From positions 806,001 through 870,000 of the forward strand of contig NZ_CP018097.1 in assembly GCF_001886695.1 (NCBI RefSeq): a stretch of 64,000 nucleotides of DNA, written 5' to 3'. This document shows, piece by piece, positions 1 through 8,874 of this stretch (position 1 is its first letter; each line of letters begins with the position of its first letter). Origin of the DNA: Aurantiacibacter gangjinensis. Lineage in GTDB: Bacteria; Pseudomonadota; Alphaproteobacteria; Sphingomonadales; Sphingomonadaceae. The notes beneath the pieces were generated by a model that had not been told where the DNA came from, did not search any database, and was given only the letters and a program-made list of their open reading frames with translations. Made by a program: the position numbers and the translations under genes.

Positions 1-230
1 CCGGCACGCCAGAAAGCGGCGCGGCCCGAGCGGTACTCCTTCATCACCTTGTTCTGTTCGAAATACTTCGTGAACAGGATGTAGAACGAGCCCACGGACA
101 TGATGACCATGATGCCGAGGATCGACCAGGCGACGATGCCGCCCTGGTTCATAGCTTCCCAGAAGCCGAATTCGTTGACGGGAGCTTCCGCTGCACCAGC
201 GGCTCCGGTTGCTAGAAGGTCAATAAGCAT
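1..230 (-). CDS. exbB: ExbB/TolQ/MotA-family proton channel subunit (partial)
   Basis: Inner-membrane channel subunit that couples the proton gradient to TonB for outer-membrane transport. Only the first 76 codons are in the window and the rest lies beyond the left edge. The visible protein begins MLIDLLATGAAG, has a Trp-containing amphipathic stretch and then a membrane helix at about residues 31-53 (GGIVAWSILGIMVIMSVG), the usual first helix of ExbB/TolQ. The ATG at 230 is preceded by an AGGAAGAGG ribosome binding site. It lies 36 bases downstream of tonB on the same strand, so a tonB-exbB(-exbD) operon is likely. Family is clear; ExbB rather than TolQ is inferred from the neighbour. Confidence 0.85.
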   Translation of the reverse strand, partial: MLIDLLATGAAGAAEAPVNEFGFWEAMNQGGIVAWSILGIMVIMSVGSFYILFTKYFEQNKVMKEYRSGRAAFWRA

Positions 231-266
231 GCGGTATATTCCTCTTCCTGAAGAGTATCTGTGTGA

Positions 267-950
267 TCAGTTGATCTGGTAAACGATATTGGTGGACCAG
301 CTGCCCGATATCGGATTGCCAGCGTCATTGAGAGCGGGGCTGAACCGCGCGTAGCGTGTCATGTCGTCGCAAGCTGCGGCGTCGAGAATCGGATCGGCAG
401 AGCGCGTCACGCTGCAGCCCGATACGCGACCGTCAGGACCAACGGTAACGCGTACGCCGACCGTACCTTCGATTTCGCGACGTAGCGCGCGCGAAGGGTA
501 GTTCTCGATGATACGACGCTGCCAGCGGGCCTGGCCTTCGGGCTGCACTCCGCGAGCCTGCGAAGGCGGTGGCGGCGGTGCTGGCGGCGGCGCCGGCGGC
601 GCAGGCGGTGCTGGCGGCGGAATCGTCAGCGCCGGCGGCGTGCGCGGCGGGATGTTCTGCTGCGTGACCACATCCGGCGGGCTTGTCGCGATGGACAGCG
701 GCGGCGGCGGTGCGACCGGCGGGGGCGGAGCGACGGGCTGCTCCACCGGCTCGGGTGGCGGCGGCTCCTCTTCAGGCTCCGGCGGTTCTTCTTCCTCAAT
801 CTCCACTGTCGTCACGCGCTCGACGATTTTCTCGGCAGCCGACATGGCCAGGCCGGAAATCAGCACGTAGCCGATCAACACGTGGATAAGGGCAACGATA
901 ACAATCGAGACCACTCGATTGCCACTCATCTCTTGGTCAGCGTAAGCCAT
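267..950 (-). CDS. tonB: TonB family energy transducer
   Basis: A 227-residue periplasm-spanning protein that passes energy from ExbB/ExbD to TonB-dependent receptors. It has a short cytoplasmic N-terminus, one membrane anchor at about residues 13-35 (VVSIVIVALIHVLIGYVL), an acidic then very Pro-rich spacer (about residues 50-135, many PPPP and PAPPAP runs), and a C-terminal TonB domain (about 145-227) with the conserved YPSRALRREIEGTVGVRV stretch. A GAAGGG ribosome binding site precedes the ATG. It is followed by exbB on the same strand. The Pro-rich spacer gives long G-rich ORFs on the opposite strand, which I treat as shadows. Confidence 0.92.
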   Translation of the reverse strand: MAYADQEMSGNRVVSIVIVALIHVLIGYVLISGLAMSAAEKIVERVTTVEIEEEEPPEPEEEPPPPEPVEQPVAPPPPVAPPPPLSIATSPPDVVTQQNIPPRTPPALTIPPPAPPAPPAPPPAPPPPPSQARGVQPEGQARWQRRIIENYPSRALRREIEGTVGVRVTVGPDGRVSGCSVTRSADPILDAAACDDMTRYARFSPALNDAGNPISGSWSTNIVYQIN

Positions 951-1303
951 CCAGTCCCTTCACTCCGTTTATCGTTTCACCGGACAAAAAATCCGGCCCC
1001 TGGATCACCAGGATTGGAACCCTGACAGTCCTTCGTGATTTTGCGATCCCGACCTTTCAAGGCCGCGGATACGAATGACCCATGTTAACACATGTGCCCA
1101 AATCGCCACATCCGAATTTTTTATCGTTCTCGTCGGACAGACTTGGGCGGCTCTTAACGGCCATACCGAGCGGTAGCAAAGCCTTTTTCTCATTAAGTTT
1201 CGATTCACGCCTTGGCCGGTGATGATGGAAAACGCACGGACCCACCTTGCGGTTTCATGCATTATTGCGTGCGACTGCCCCGCCTTGAAGGGATATTGTT
1301 TCG
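951..1303. other. Intergenic region between tonB and the divergent lipoprotein gene
   Basis: 353 bases without a convincing gene, and the region that should hold the divergent promoters. It contains CCGGA-(7 nt)-TCCGG at about 980-996, a CCTGG/CCAGG hairpin near 1000, and a perfect 5-bp inverted repeat CATGT-TAAC-ACATG at 1081-1094 in AT-rich sequence. I see no clear tRNA, Fur box or terminator. Confidence 0.5.
1081..1094. promoter_or_regulatory. Short inverted repeat, possible operator
   Basis: CATGT-TAAC-ACATG lies in the AT-richer middle of the tonB upstream region. It is a symmetric site of the size bound by small dimeric regulators. No regulator is identified, and one short palindrome may be chance. 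Confidence 0.2.
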
Positions 1304-2188
1304 ATGCCTGCCTCGCCTTCCGTTATCGCCCGCCTGATCAAGCCATTGCTGGCTGTGCCGCTCGCCTTTGCCGCCAGCGGCTGCGCCACGCCAGGCATGG
1401 CCGCTCCACAGGACCAGCCGGCGCGCGAATTGCCGGATTCGCTCAGCCCGACCTATGCCGATCTGGTCGATTGGGCGATGGCCGCCGACACCGTGGCGAT
1501 CGTGCTGGTGGAGGACCAGATCGCCTTCCCGCCAGAGCGCGCGCCCGACGTGCCGCCTTCGCAGATTCGCCTCTATATCGAATCATTGACCCAGGCCGTG
1601 CTGACCGCCCCGACCAGCGTGCCGGGCGAGCTGGCATTCGTCGTCGACCAGCAGCGCGACGCGGATGGCGATGCACCCGATCTGGACGAGCAGCGCTTCT
1701 TGCTGTTTGCCGATCTGTCGCGCACCCAGCCGGGCGCGGTTCAGTTGCTTACCTCGCAATCCATGCTGCCTGCAGGACCGCGTATCGAGGAGCGCGTGCG
1801 CCGTGTGCTGACACAGCTGGCTGTAGCCAGTGCGCCTTCGGCCGTGACCGGCGTGCGCGATGTGATTTCGATTCCCGGCAACCTTGCCGGCGAATCGGAA
1901 AGCCAGATGTTCGTCGAAACCGCCGATGGCGCGCCTGTGTCGCTGACGGTCATCCGCCGCCCTGGCATGCAGCCGCAATGGGGCGTTTCGGCAGGGGAAA
2001 TCGTTGATGCAGCCGCGCGTCCGCCTGCGCGCGAGACGCTGGAATGGTATCGCCTCGCCTGCTTCCTGCCCCGCGAGCTGCCCGCCGATTCCTTCCTGCA
2101 GCGTGACCAGGCAGCCCAGCGACAGGCGCGCGAGGATTATGCCTTCGTTCTGCGCGAACTGGGCGAATGCGAGCGGCGCTTTACATAG
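1304..2188 (+). CDS. Putative lipoprotein of unknown function
   Basis: A 294-residue protein I do not recognise. The N-terminus has two basic/hydrophobic stretches ending in a lipobox-like AASGC (Cys near residue 28), so it is probably a lipoprotein. The rest is soluble, rich in Asp/Glu and Ala, without an obvious catalytic motif; it ends with an ELGECERRF segment. The ATG is preceded by GAAGGGA about 12 bases upstream. It stands 79 bases before hom on the same strand, but the gap leaves co-transcription open. Confidence 0.75.
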   Translation: MPASPSVIARLIKPLLAVPLAFAASGCATPGMAAPQDQPARELPDSLSPTYADLVDWAMAADTVAIVLVEDQIAFPPERAPDVPPSQIRLYIESLTQAVLTAPTSVPGELAFVVDQQRDADGDAPDLDEQRFLLFADLSRTQPGAVQLLTSQSMLPAGPRIEERVRRVLTQLAVASAPSAVTGVRDVISIPGNLAGESESQMFVETADGAPVSLTVIRRPGMQPQWGVSAGEIVDAAARPPARETLEWYRLACFLPRELPADSFLQRDQAAQRQAREDYAFVLRELGECERRFT

Positions 2189-2267
2189 GAAAAGCCGAAC
2201 TGCGGTGGCCATCGGTCAAAGCGCGACTTACTTGTCCGACCGGCACGATTTGAACAGGACGGGATAG

Positions 2268-3566
2268 ATGGCCGCGACCTTACGCATTGCCTTGGCAGGC
2301 CTGGGCACAGTGGGTGCGGGCGTATTGCGCCTGCTCGAAGAGAATGGCGACCTGATTGCGGCGCGAGCCGGGCGGGCGATCGAAGTTGTGGCCGTTTCCG
2401 CGCGCGACCGGTCGAAAGACCGCGGGGTCGATCTCTCCGCCTATGACTGGGAAGACGATATGACCGCCTTCGCTGCGCGCGAGGATGTGGATGTCGTGGT
2501 GGAGCTGGTCGGTGGATCGGACGGCCCTGCGCTCGCACTGGCGCGCAAGGCGCTGGCTGGCGGCAAGGGCGTGGTCACGGCGAACAAGGCCATGATCGCG
2601 CATCACGGGCTGGAGCTTGCGCGGTTGGCCGAACAGAGTGACGCGCCGCTGCGCTATGAAGCGGCGGTGTCGGGCGGCATTCCCGTCGTCAAAGGGCTGG
2701 GCGAAGGCGCGGCGGCGAACCGCATCGAGCGGATTTACGGCATCCTCAATGGCACATGCAATTACGTCCTCTCCGCTATGGAAAGCGCGGGCGCGGACTT
2801 TGCCGAAGTGCTCTCCGACGCGCAGGCGCTGGGCTATGCCGAGGCCGATCCGACATTCGATATCGAGGGCGTCGATGCCGGTCACAAGCTGGCCATCCTC
2901 GCCAGCCTGGCATTCGGCACGCAGCTGGATTTCGATGCGGTCGAGACGACCGGCATCACTCGCATCCGTGCCGCCGATATCGCGCAGGGCAAGGCGCTCG
3001 GTTATGTCATCCGCCTGATCGGACTTGCCGATGTGAGCGATGATGGCCACCTGTTCCAGCGCGTCGCGCCCTATCTGGTGCCGGTCAGCCACCCGCTGGC
3101 CGGGGTGACGGGGCCGACGAACGCGGTGGTGGCAGAAGGCAATTTTTCAGGCCGCCTGCTGTTCGAAGGCGCGGGCGCGGGCGATGGCCCCACTGCAAGC
3201 GCCGTTGTCGCCGACCTTATCGATATCGCCAGAGGATCGCGCGCCGCGCCGTTCTCGCTGCCGGTTGCCGGTCTCAAGGCCGCTGAGCCTGCCGACCCGG
3301 GCCACCGTCGCAACCGCGCCTATCTGCGCTTCGTCGTCGCCGACCGTCCAGGCGTACTGGCCGAGATCACCGCCGCGATGCGTGATGCCGGCGTTTCCAT
3401 CGAGAGCATGATGCAGCACGGCCAGCCGGACGATACGGGCGAACCTGTGCTCGTCGCCATGGTGACGCATGACGGTCCCGAAAGCGGTGTCGCTTCCGCT
3501 CTGGCCCTGCTCGAAGGCTCCGAGAGCCTCGTCGAAGAGCCCTTGGTGATGCGCTTGCTGGGCTGA
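2268..3566 (+). CDS. hom: Homoserine dehydrogenase
   Basis: Reduces aspartate semialdehyde to homoserine in the Thr/Met branch of the aspartate pathway (cytoplasmic, NAD(P)H). The 432 residues show the N-terminal Rossmann glycines (LAGLGTVGAGVL), the VTANKAMIAHHG stretch, the signature NGTCNYVLSAM, and the catalytic-domain segment DPTFDIEGVDAGHKLAI with the conserved Asp/Lys residues. A C-terminal ACT domain (from about residue 345, VVADRPGVLAEITAAM) is the usual site of Thr feedback in this class. Length fits the bacterial monofunctional enzyme. The next gene is convergent, 3 bases away. Confidence 0.96.
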   Translation: MAATLRIALAGLGTVGAGVLRLLEENGDLIAARAGRAIEVVAVSARDRSKDRGVDLSAYDWEDDMTAFAAREDVDVVVELVGGSDGPALALARKALAGGKGVVTANKAMIAHHGLELARLAEQSDAPLRYEAAVSGGIPVVKGLGEGAAANRIERIYGILNGTCNYVLSAMESAGADFAEVLSDAQALGYAEADPTFDIEGVDAGHKLAILASLAFGTQLDFDAVETTGITRIRAADIAQGKALGYVIRLIGLADVSDDGHLFQRVAPYLVPVSHPLAGVTGPTNAVVAEGNFSGRLLFEGAGAGDGPTASAVVADLIDIARGSRAAPFSLPVAGLKAAEPADPGHRRNRAYLRFVVADRPGVLAEITAAMRDAGVSIESMMQHGQPDDTGEPVLVAMVTHDGPESGVASALALLEGSESLVEEPLVMRLLG

Positions 3567-3569
3567 GCT

Positions 3570-4076
3570 TTATTCGTCCTCGGTAATATCGATCGGGATG
3601 CGGCGCCTCTCGGTCGGCGCGCCTTCCTCCGGCTCCTCCGGAGCCACTTCCACGATGGCGGCCGCTTCTTCCGCCGTCAGGTCTTCGGGAAACTGGGTGA
3701 GATCGACCATCAGCACCGGTTCCGGTGCATAGCCCATGCGCATACAGGCCAGCGTGCCGACCGCCTCTGGATTGCTGACCCAGCAGGGCGGGTCGGTGAG
3801 GCCGGGCACGTGCCGCCTGTCGGACTGCACCGGTCGCGGCAGCGGAGAGCGATAGCGCTCGGTCTCGGGTCGTTCGCGGCACACGACGATGGTGCCATCC
3901 TCGCGGACTGTCTCCTCGCACAGCTCTGCCTGCATCAGCGGGATGTCGGCGGGGTCTTCATCCGTCACCGCATTGGGATCGGCGGGGCCGTACACCTCTT
4001 GCGCCATCGCCCCGGTCGGCAAGGCCAGCAACGCAAAAAACCAAGGTGCCAATCTCGACAATGCGCCCCCCTCCAC
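3570..4076 (-). CDS. Secreted protein of unknown function
   Basis: A 168-residue protein I do not recognise. It begins with a typical signal peptide (LAPWFFALLALPTGAMA, cleavage likely after AMA-Q at about residue 25). The mature part is acidic, with four Cys residues (LCEETV, VVCRER, PPCWVS, LACMRM) that could form two disulfides in the periplasm, and an acidic, Glu-rich tail. It is convergent with hom and divergent from glpX, whose ribosome binding site lies just beyond its start. No domain is assigned. Confidence 0.7.
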   Translation of the reverse strand: MEGGALSRLAPWFFALLALPTGAMAQEVYGPADPNAVTDEDPADIPLMQAELCEETVREDGTIVVCRERPETERYRSPLPRPVQSDRRHVPGLTDPPCWVSNPEAVGTLACMRMGYAPEPVLMVDLTQFPEDLTAEEAAAIVEVAPEEPEEGAPTERRRIPIDITEDE

Positions 4077-4119
4077 CTAACGGATGGCCCGCACATTCAG
4101 ATGGGAGCCTGAATTACCT

Positions 4120-5106
4120 ATGAATTCCGATAAAACCGAAAGCGTGCTCGACCGCGTCCTCGTGCTCGAACTGGTTCGTGTGACCGAAGCTGCAGCCATT
4201 GCCGCCTCAAACCTTGTGGGGCGCGGCGACGAGAAGGCAGCTGATGCCGCCGCCGTGGAAGCCATGCGCAAGGCGTTCGACACGCTGTACATGGATGGCA
4301 CCGTGGTAATCGGAGAGGGCGAGCGTGATGAAGCGCCCATGCTCTATATCGGAGAGAAGGTCGGCGGCGCTCCGGGCAAGGGGCCGAAGATCGACATTGC
4401 ATTGGATCCGCTGGAAGGCACCACCATCACCGCCAAGGCCGGGCCCAACTCGCTCGCCGTGCTGGCCGCCGCCGAGGAAGGTTGCCTGCTGAATGCGCCC
4501 GATGTGTACATGCAGAAGATCGCCGTCGGGCCGGGTTATCCCGACGACGTGATCCAGCTGGAACGCTCGACGCGCGAGAATGTGGAAGCCGTGGCTGCCG
4601 CCAAAGGCGTTGCGCCAAGCGAAATCATCGTCTGCGTCCTCGACCGCCCGCGCCATTCCAAGCTGATCGCGGAGCTGCGCGAAATCGGTTGCGGCGTTGT
4701 GCTGATAGGCGATGGTGACGTGGCGGGGGTGATCGCCACCACCGACCAGGAAACCACCATCGACATGTATATGGGCGAAGGCGGCGCGCCCGAAGGCGTG
4801 CTGGCAGCCGCAGCCCTGCGCTGCGTGGGCGGCCAGTTCAACGGCAAACTCGTGTTCCGCAACGACGACGAACGCGCCCGCGCCCGCAAATGGGGCATCG
4901 AGGACCTCGACCGCGTATACAAACTCCACGACCTGGCCAAAGGCGATTGCATCTTCGCCGCCACGGGCGTGACCGATGGCTCGCTGCTGGAAGGCGTCAA
5001 GCGCCTGAAACGCCCTGCAGGCAACCGTGTGATGACCACTGAAAGCGTGGTGATGCGCGCGAGCTCTGGCACCGTGCGCTACGTGAAAGGCGAGCATCGG
5101 ATTTAA
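4120..5106 (+). CDS. glpX: Class II fructose-1,6-bisphosphatase
   Basis: Removes the 1-phosphate from fructose-1,6-bisphosphate in gluconeogenesis. Motifs include VIGEGERDEAPML, the metal/phosphate site DPLEGTTITAKAGPNS, and RHSKLIAELREIGCGVVLIGDGD of the GlpX fold. From the ATG at 4120 the product is 328 residues, the family norm. An upstream in-frame ATG at 4084 would add 12 non-conserved residues, whereas GGGAG lies at a workable distance before 4120, so I prefer 4120. It is divergent from the secreted protein gene. Hom followed by GlpX on one strand suggests a biosynthetic neighbourhood, not necessarily an operon. Confidence 0.95.
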   Translation: MNSDKTESVLDRVLVLELVRVTEAAAIAASNLVGRGDEKAADAAAVEAMRKAFDTLYMDGTVVIGEGERDEAPMLYIGEKVGGAPGKGPKIDIALDPLEGTTITAKAGPNSLAVLAAAEEGCLLNAPDVYMQKIAVGPGYPDDVIQLERSTRENVEAVAAAKGVAPSEIIVCVLDRPRHSKLIAELREIGCGVVLIGDGDVAGVIATTDQETTIDMYMGEGGAPEGVLAAAALRCVGGQFNGKLVFRNDDERARARKWGIEDLDRVYKLHDLAKGDCIFAATGVTDGSLLEGVKRLKRPAGNRVMTTESVVMRASSGTVRYVKGEHRI

Positions 5107-5196
5107 GGCCGTTTCCATCAGGCGGGAAGGGGAGTTGTTCGCCGTTGCGCGACTCACTAGCAATCTTGCGCGAACCCCACTGATGGATGCCTGACA

Positions 5197-5640
5197 ATGA
5201 AGCCTCTCGCATATGCGGCCTTCTCCGGACTGATGATCGCCTTGCCATCGGCAGCGCTGGCGGAAACATGTCCCGCTGACCAGTCGCGCGCCGATGTCGT
5301 GTTAGAGGGGCCTAGCGAGTCGACAGATGTCGAGGTCGTGAACGGTCCGGCCGTTGATCTGGCTCAGGTGACCGGCGAAGAGGGCGTGCTGCAATACAGG
5401 CGCGTCACCATCGCGCCGGGCGGCACCCTCGAACTCCACGCCCATGGTGATATGCCCGGTTTTGCGCATGTCCTTACGGGGGTTGCCATGGAGTTTCGAT
5501 CGGACTGCAGCATGCCGATCATGCGCACCGCAGGCGATATCGCGACCGAGCCGCATACGCTAACCCATTGGTGGGCCAATGAAGGAGAGACGCCGGTTGT
5601 GCTGATCGTCAGCCATGTCGTGATGGGCGATCACGATTAG
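5197..5640 (+). CDS. Periplasmic cupin-fold protein
   Basis: A 147-residue protein with a signal peptide (about residues 1-22, ending PSAALA-ET) followed by a single cupin barrel. The two half-motifs are visible as LELHAHGDMPGFAHVLTGVA and TLTHWWANEGETPVVLIVS, giving His residues in metal-binding positions. Such small secreted cupins have no common function and the substrate cannot be told from sequence. Two Cys (TCPAD, DCSMP) may form a disulfide. It lies alone between glpX and prs, 90 bases after glpX. Confidence 0.75.
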   Translation: MKPLAYAAFSGLMIALPSAALAETCPADQSRADVVLEGPSESTDVEVVNGPAVDLAQVTGEEGVLQYRRVTIAPGGTLELHAHGDMPGFAHVLTGVAMEFRSDCSMPIMRTAGDIATEPHTLTHWWANEGETPVVLIVSHVVMGDHD

Positions 5641-5827
5641 CGCTGGGGAATTGCATCGTTCGGCTTGCGCCGCCTTTGTCTGCCAGAACACCTCATCGCC
5701 CGGTTCCTTATTGTCTCGCAGCGCCGGCCATGCATGCTGTGGGTGAAATCTCCCTCTGCCAATGTTGCGTTCCCATGACTCTGCGCTAGGCCCTGCCTAA
5801 CAGGTCAGCCCTTGAGGATTCGCATCC

Positions 5828-6763
5828 ATGAAAATCATGTCCGGCAATTCCAACATGCCGCTCGCCCGCGCTATTGCCGGATATCTCGAAGTACCGCTCA
5901 CCGATGCCAGCGTGCGACGTTTCGCCGATGAAGAGATTTTTATCGAGATCCACGAGAACGTGCGCGGGGAGGATGTGTTCATCGTGCAGTCCACCAGCTA
6001 CCCCGCCAACGACAACCTCATGGAATTGCTGATCGGCATCGATGCGCTCAAGCGCGCTTCGGCCAAGCGGATCACGGCGGTCATCCCTTATTTTGGCTAT
6101 GCGAGGCAGGACAGGAAGCCCGGCCCGCGCACGCCGATCTCGGCCAAGCTGGTGGCGAACCTGATTACCGAAGCGGGCGCAGACCGCGTGCTGGCGGTGG
6201 ACCTTCATGCAGGCCAGATTCAGGGCTTCTTCGATATTCCGACCGACAATCTCTATGCTGCGCCGACCATGGCGGCAGACATCCAGGCGCGTTACGGCGA
6301 CAAGGATCTCATGGTCGTCTCCCCCGATGTGGGCGGCGTCGTGCGCGCCCGTGCGCTCGCCAAACGGCTGGACAACGCGCCCCTTGCCATCGTCGACAAG
6401 CGCCGCGATCGCCCCGGCGAGAGCGAGGTGATGAATATCATCGGCGACGTGAAGGGGCGTGCCTGCATCCTGATCGACGACATCGTCGATTCGGGTGGCA
6501 CGCTGTGCAACGCGGCGCAGGCGCTGCTCGATGAAGGCGCTAAAAGCGTCGCTGCCTATATTACCCACGGCGTGCTGTCGGGCGGCGCGGTTGCCCGCGT
6601 GGACAAGAGCGCGCTGACAGAGCTTGTCATCACCGACAGCATCCAGGCGAACGAAGCGGCGAAGGAATCAGGCCGCATCCGCGAACTCACCATCGCGCCC
6701 CTGCTGGGCGAAGCGATCCGCCGCATCGCCGACGAAAGCAGCGTATCCTCGCTGTTCGACTAA
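5828..6763 (+). CDS. prs: Ribose-phosphate pyrophosphokinase
   Basis: Makes PRPP from ribose-5-phosphate and ATP for nucleotide, His and Trp synthesis. The 311-residue protein has the N-terminal [12 protein letters not shown], the regulatory/ATP loop [30 protein letters not shown], and the PRPP-binding loop [17 protein letters not shown]. Length matches class I enzymes. A TTGAGGA ribosome binding site precedes the ATG. The next gene, a histidinol-phosphatase type, starts 12 bases after its stop, so the pair is likely co-transcribed and linked through histidine synthesis. Confidence 0.96.
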   Translation: MKIMSGNSNMPLARAIAGYLEVPLTDASVRRFADEEIFIEIHENVRGEDVFIVQSTSYPANDNLMELLIGIDALKRASAKRITAVIPYFGYARQDRKPGPRTPISAKLVANLITEAGADRVLAVDLHAGQIQGFFDIPTDNLYAAPTMAADIQARYGDKDLMVVSPDVGGVVRARALAKRLDNAPLAIVDKRRDRPGESEVMNIIGDVKGRACILIDDIVDSGGTLCNAAQALLDEGAKSVAAYITHGVLSGGAVARVDKSALTELVITDSIQANEAAKESGRIRELTIAPLLGEAIRRIADESSVSSLFD

Positions 6764-6775
6764 GGTGAACCGGCT

Positions 6776-7555
6776 GTGAAACTCGGGGCCGAAATCGCAC
6801 TAGCGCACCGTCTCGCCGATGCGGCGCGTGCCGAGATCCAGCCGCTGTTCCGCTCAGGCATTGAGAGCGAAGCCAAGGCCGACGCTTCGCCCGTCACCAT
6901 TGCGGACCGAAACGCCGAGGAAGCAATGCGTCGCCTGATCGAGGCGGAGTTTTCGGGTGACGGTATCCATGGCGAGGAATTTGGCGTGAAGGATGGCGTC
7001 TCGGGTCGGCAATGGGTGCTCGACCCAATCGACGGGACGACCGCCTTCCTTGCCGGACGGCCGATCTTCGCCACGCTCATCGCGCTGCTGGTGGATGGTT
7101 TCCCGGTGCTGGGCATGATCGACCAGCCGATCACAGGCGAACGCTGGTTGGGCGTGACCGGGCAGGGCACGACGCTCAATGGCCAGCCCGTCTCCACCCG
7201 TCGCTGCCGCGAACTGGCGCAGGCGAGCCTTGCCACGACCGGTCCGCATTATTTCAGCCAGGCCGAGGGCGAGATCTATATGATGCTGGCCGCCAAGACC
7301 GATCACAAGCGCATGGTGATGGGCGGCGATTGCTACAATTACGCCTGCCTCGCCTCGGGCCATCTCGATGTCGTGTGCGAGGCGGGGCTGAAGCTGCACG
7401 ATTACGCGGCCCTCGTGCCGGTGGTGGAGAGCGCCGGCGGGCTGATGTGCGACTGGTCGGGCGAGCCGCTGCATGCAGGTTCAGACGGCACGGTTCTTGC
7501 GCTGGGCGACCCCGCGCGGCTGGAGGATGTGCTGGAAGCGATGGGCGGGACCTGA
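6776..7555 (+). CDS. hisN: Inositol-monophosphatase-family phosphatase, probably histidinol-phosphatase
   Basis: A 259-residue Mg-dependent phosphatase with the family motifs HGEEFG (metal Glu), DPIDGTTAFLAG and C-terminal LHDYAALVPVVESAGG. Sequence features and alphaproteobacterial precedent suggest histidinol-phosphate phosphatase (HisN), the last-but-one step of His synthesis. Other monophosphatase activities such as inositol-1-phosphate cannot be excluded. GTG start at 6776, 12 bases after prs, supporting a prs-hisN operon. Confidence 0.85.
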   Translation: MKLGAEIALAHRLADAARAEIQPLFRSGIESEAKADASPVTIADRNAEEAMRRLIEAEFSGDGIHGEEFGVKDGVSGRQWVLDPIDGTTAFLAGRPIFATLIALLVDGFPVLGMIDQPITGERWLGVTGQGTTLNGQPVSTRRCRELAQASLATTGPHYFSQAEGEIYMMLAAKTDHKRMVMGGDCYNYACLASGHLDVVCEAGLKLHDYAALVPVVESAGGLMCDWSGEPLHAGSDGTVLALGDPARLEDVLEAMGGT

Positions 7556-7634
7556 TCCATCCGTCTGCCAAAGTGTCCGAAAAACAAACATTTATCAGTA
7601 AGCGGTTTACAGCCTGACTGGGCTTTGCAAACTA

Positions 7635-7662
7635 TTCCCCCTTGATTGTCTGACAGGGGGAA
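7635..7662 (+). promoter_or_regulatory. Hairpin masking a ribosome binding site
   Basis: TTCCCCCT (7635-7642) pairs perfectly with AGGGGGAA (7655-7662) across a 12-base loop. The right arm holds the AGGGGG ribosome binding site of the membrane protein whose ATG is at 7667. Formed in the mRNA, this 8-bp stem would block initiation. A thermosensor or other translational switch is possible, as is a protein operator. Confidence 0.45.
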
Positions 7663-7666
7663 CATC

Positions 7667-8521
7667 ATGCAAGGACAAGTGCTCGGTTTCGCTTCGGATG
7701 AGGGCGCCATCACCGGCGACAATGGCGAGCGATACAAATTCACGCGTGCGGACTGGAAAGCCGATCGCGATCCCCGCCCCGGCGAGAAGGTCGATTTCGT
7801 GGCGGGCGATGCAAACACGGCCGGCGAAATCTACCCCTTGGCGCGCGGCGCGGGCGGTCCGGACCTCGGCGCGGCCTTGCAAAGCGGAAGCGACAGCCTT
7901 TCGCGCCTGGCCCAAGGCGACGGCGCGCAGAACATCATCGCGCGCGCTAAAGCCGCGCCGGGCATGGTGATTGCCAGCCTTGTGCTCTTCACCTGCCTGC
8001 TGTTGCCTTACGTGACTATCGACATCAATGGCGAGGGCGGCTCGACATCGCTTCTCGGCTACATTTTTGGCGGTACGGCGGAGTGGCGCGATATCGCCGA
8101 ATTCGCCCGCAACCGTGCCGAGAACGCTTGGTTGATGACAGAGGGTGATCGCAATACGCTGCGCGGCGTGGCGGGTGATTTCGATATCGTGGCGACGCTG
8201 GCTTGGACACTGCTCATCGTACCGGTCGCGGCGGGCTGGACGATCTTCCGCTATCTCAAAGAGCAATCCACCAGACGGAGCGAGATACTGACCGTGGTGG
8301 GTATCGTCTGGGCGATCATCTACTTCCTCGGAACCAAAGGCATGCTGATGAGCGCCATGGAGCGCCTCACGACGTTCGGTTCCAGCGATTCTATCCGTGA
8401 GGGCTTTACGCTCGGCTTCGGTGGATACATCCTCGTCCTACTGGCCGTCGCCACGATAGCTGCGCGGCGCGGAATGTTTGGGAAGAAGCAAGAACAGGTC
8501 GTGGGCGATCCGGCCGAGTAG
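7667..8521 (+). CDS. Membrane protein with N-terminal OB/cold-shock-like domain
   Basis: A 284-residue protein of unknown function. The first 60 or so residues (MQGQVLGFASDEGAITGDNG, then RYKFTRADWKADRDPRPGEK) resemble a cold-shock/OB fold of the kind found in front of small membrane proteins. Four or so hydrophobic segments follow, including MVIASLVLFTCLLLPYVTI, LAWTLLIVPVAAGWTIF, VVGIVWAIIYFLG and GYILVLLAVATIAA. I take the ATG at 7667 because AGGGGG sits just before it; a TTG at 7646 would add seven residues. The ribosome binding site lies in a hairpin. GC and codon use match neighbours. Confidence 0.75.
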   Translation: MQGQVLGFASDEGAITGDNGERYKFTRADWKADRDPRPGEKVDFVAGDANTAGEIYPLARGAGGPDLGAALQSGSDSLSRLAQGDGAQNIIARAKAAPGMVIASLVLFTCLLLPYVTIDINGEGGSTSLLGYIFGGTAEWRDIAEFARNRAENAWLMTEGDRNTLRGVAGDFDIVATLAWTLLIVPVAAGWTIFRYLKEQSTRRSEILTVVGIVWAIIYFLGTKGMLMSAMERLTTFGSSDSIREGFTLGFGGYILVLLAVATIAARRGMFGKKQEQVVGDPAE

Positions 8522-8535
8522 GGCGGCAAGAACGC

Positions 8536-8569
8536 TTGCATTCGCGCGCAGATTCGCTATCTGCGCGCC
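8536..8569 (+). promoter_or_regulatory. Probable rpmI promoter with GC-rich discriminator, inside a perfect inverted repeat
   Basis: TTGCAT (8536-8541), 16 bases, then TATCTG (8558-8563) and a GCGCGCC discriminator (8563-8569). The same region forms a perfect 10-bp inverted repeat, GCGCGCAGAT at 8544-8553 against ATCTGCGCGC at 8559-8568 with a 5-base loop. The dksA-type gene has TATAGG followed by the same GCGCGCC in the same register. GC-rich discriminators are typical of stringently controlled promoters. The hairpin could instead be a weak terminator of the preceding gene, but it has no T-run. Confidence 0.4.
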
Positions 8570-8653
8570 CTTCACTGACACGTGATTCCCAGCCTGCCTG
8601 GCCGATAGGGCTGCCAGGGCCGGCTCAGACGTGTCTCTGCAAAGGAGATGAAA

Positions 8654-8857
8654 ATGCCCAAGCTGAAGACCAAGAGCGGCGTCAAAAAGCGCTTCAAGCT
8701 CACCGCCACGGGCAAGGTCAAGCATGGTGTCGCCGGCAAGCGCCACCGCCTGATCAGCCACAATGCGAAGTATATCCGCCAGCAGCGCGGCACCAAGGTT
8801 CTGGCCAAGGCCGACTGGGATGCCGTCAAGAAATGGGCCCCCTACGGGCTCAAGTGA
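8654..8857 (+). CDS. rpmI: 50S ribosomal protein L35
   Basis: Small basic ribosomal protein of 67 residues beginning [20 protein letters not shown], with the conserved RHRLISH and the C-terminal YGLK. The ATG at 8654 is chosen over one two codons upstream because all L35 proteins begin MPK and the AAAGGAG ribosome binding site is at good distance. It is followed 17 bases later by rplT; infC is not adjacent here. Confidence 0.97.
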   Translation: MPKLKTKSGVKKRFKLTATGKVKHGVAGKRHRLISHNAKYIRQQRGTKVLAKADWDAVKKWAPYGLK

Positions 8858-8874
8858 CAGGGAGGATATAGACC

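Noticed and set aside
508-870. Gly-rich plus-strand ORFs opposite tonB
   Set aside because: They are the complement of the Pro-rich spacer of TonB, so their Gly-rich look is a coding artefact.
951-1303. Possible tRNA or small RNA upstream of tonB
   Set aside because: No cloverleaf arms or TPsiC-like sequence found; only short palindromes.
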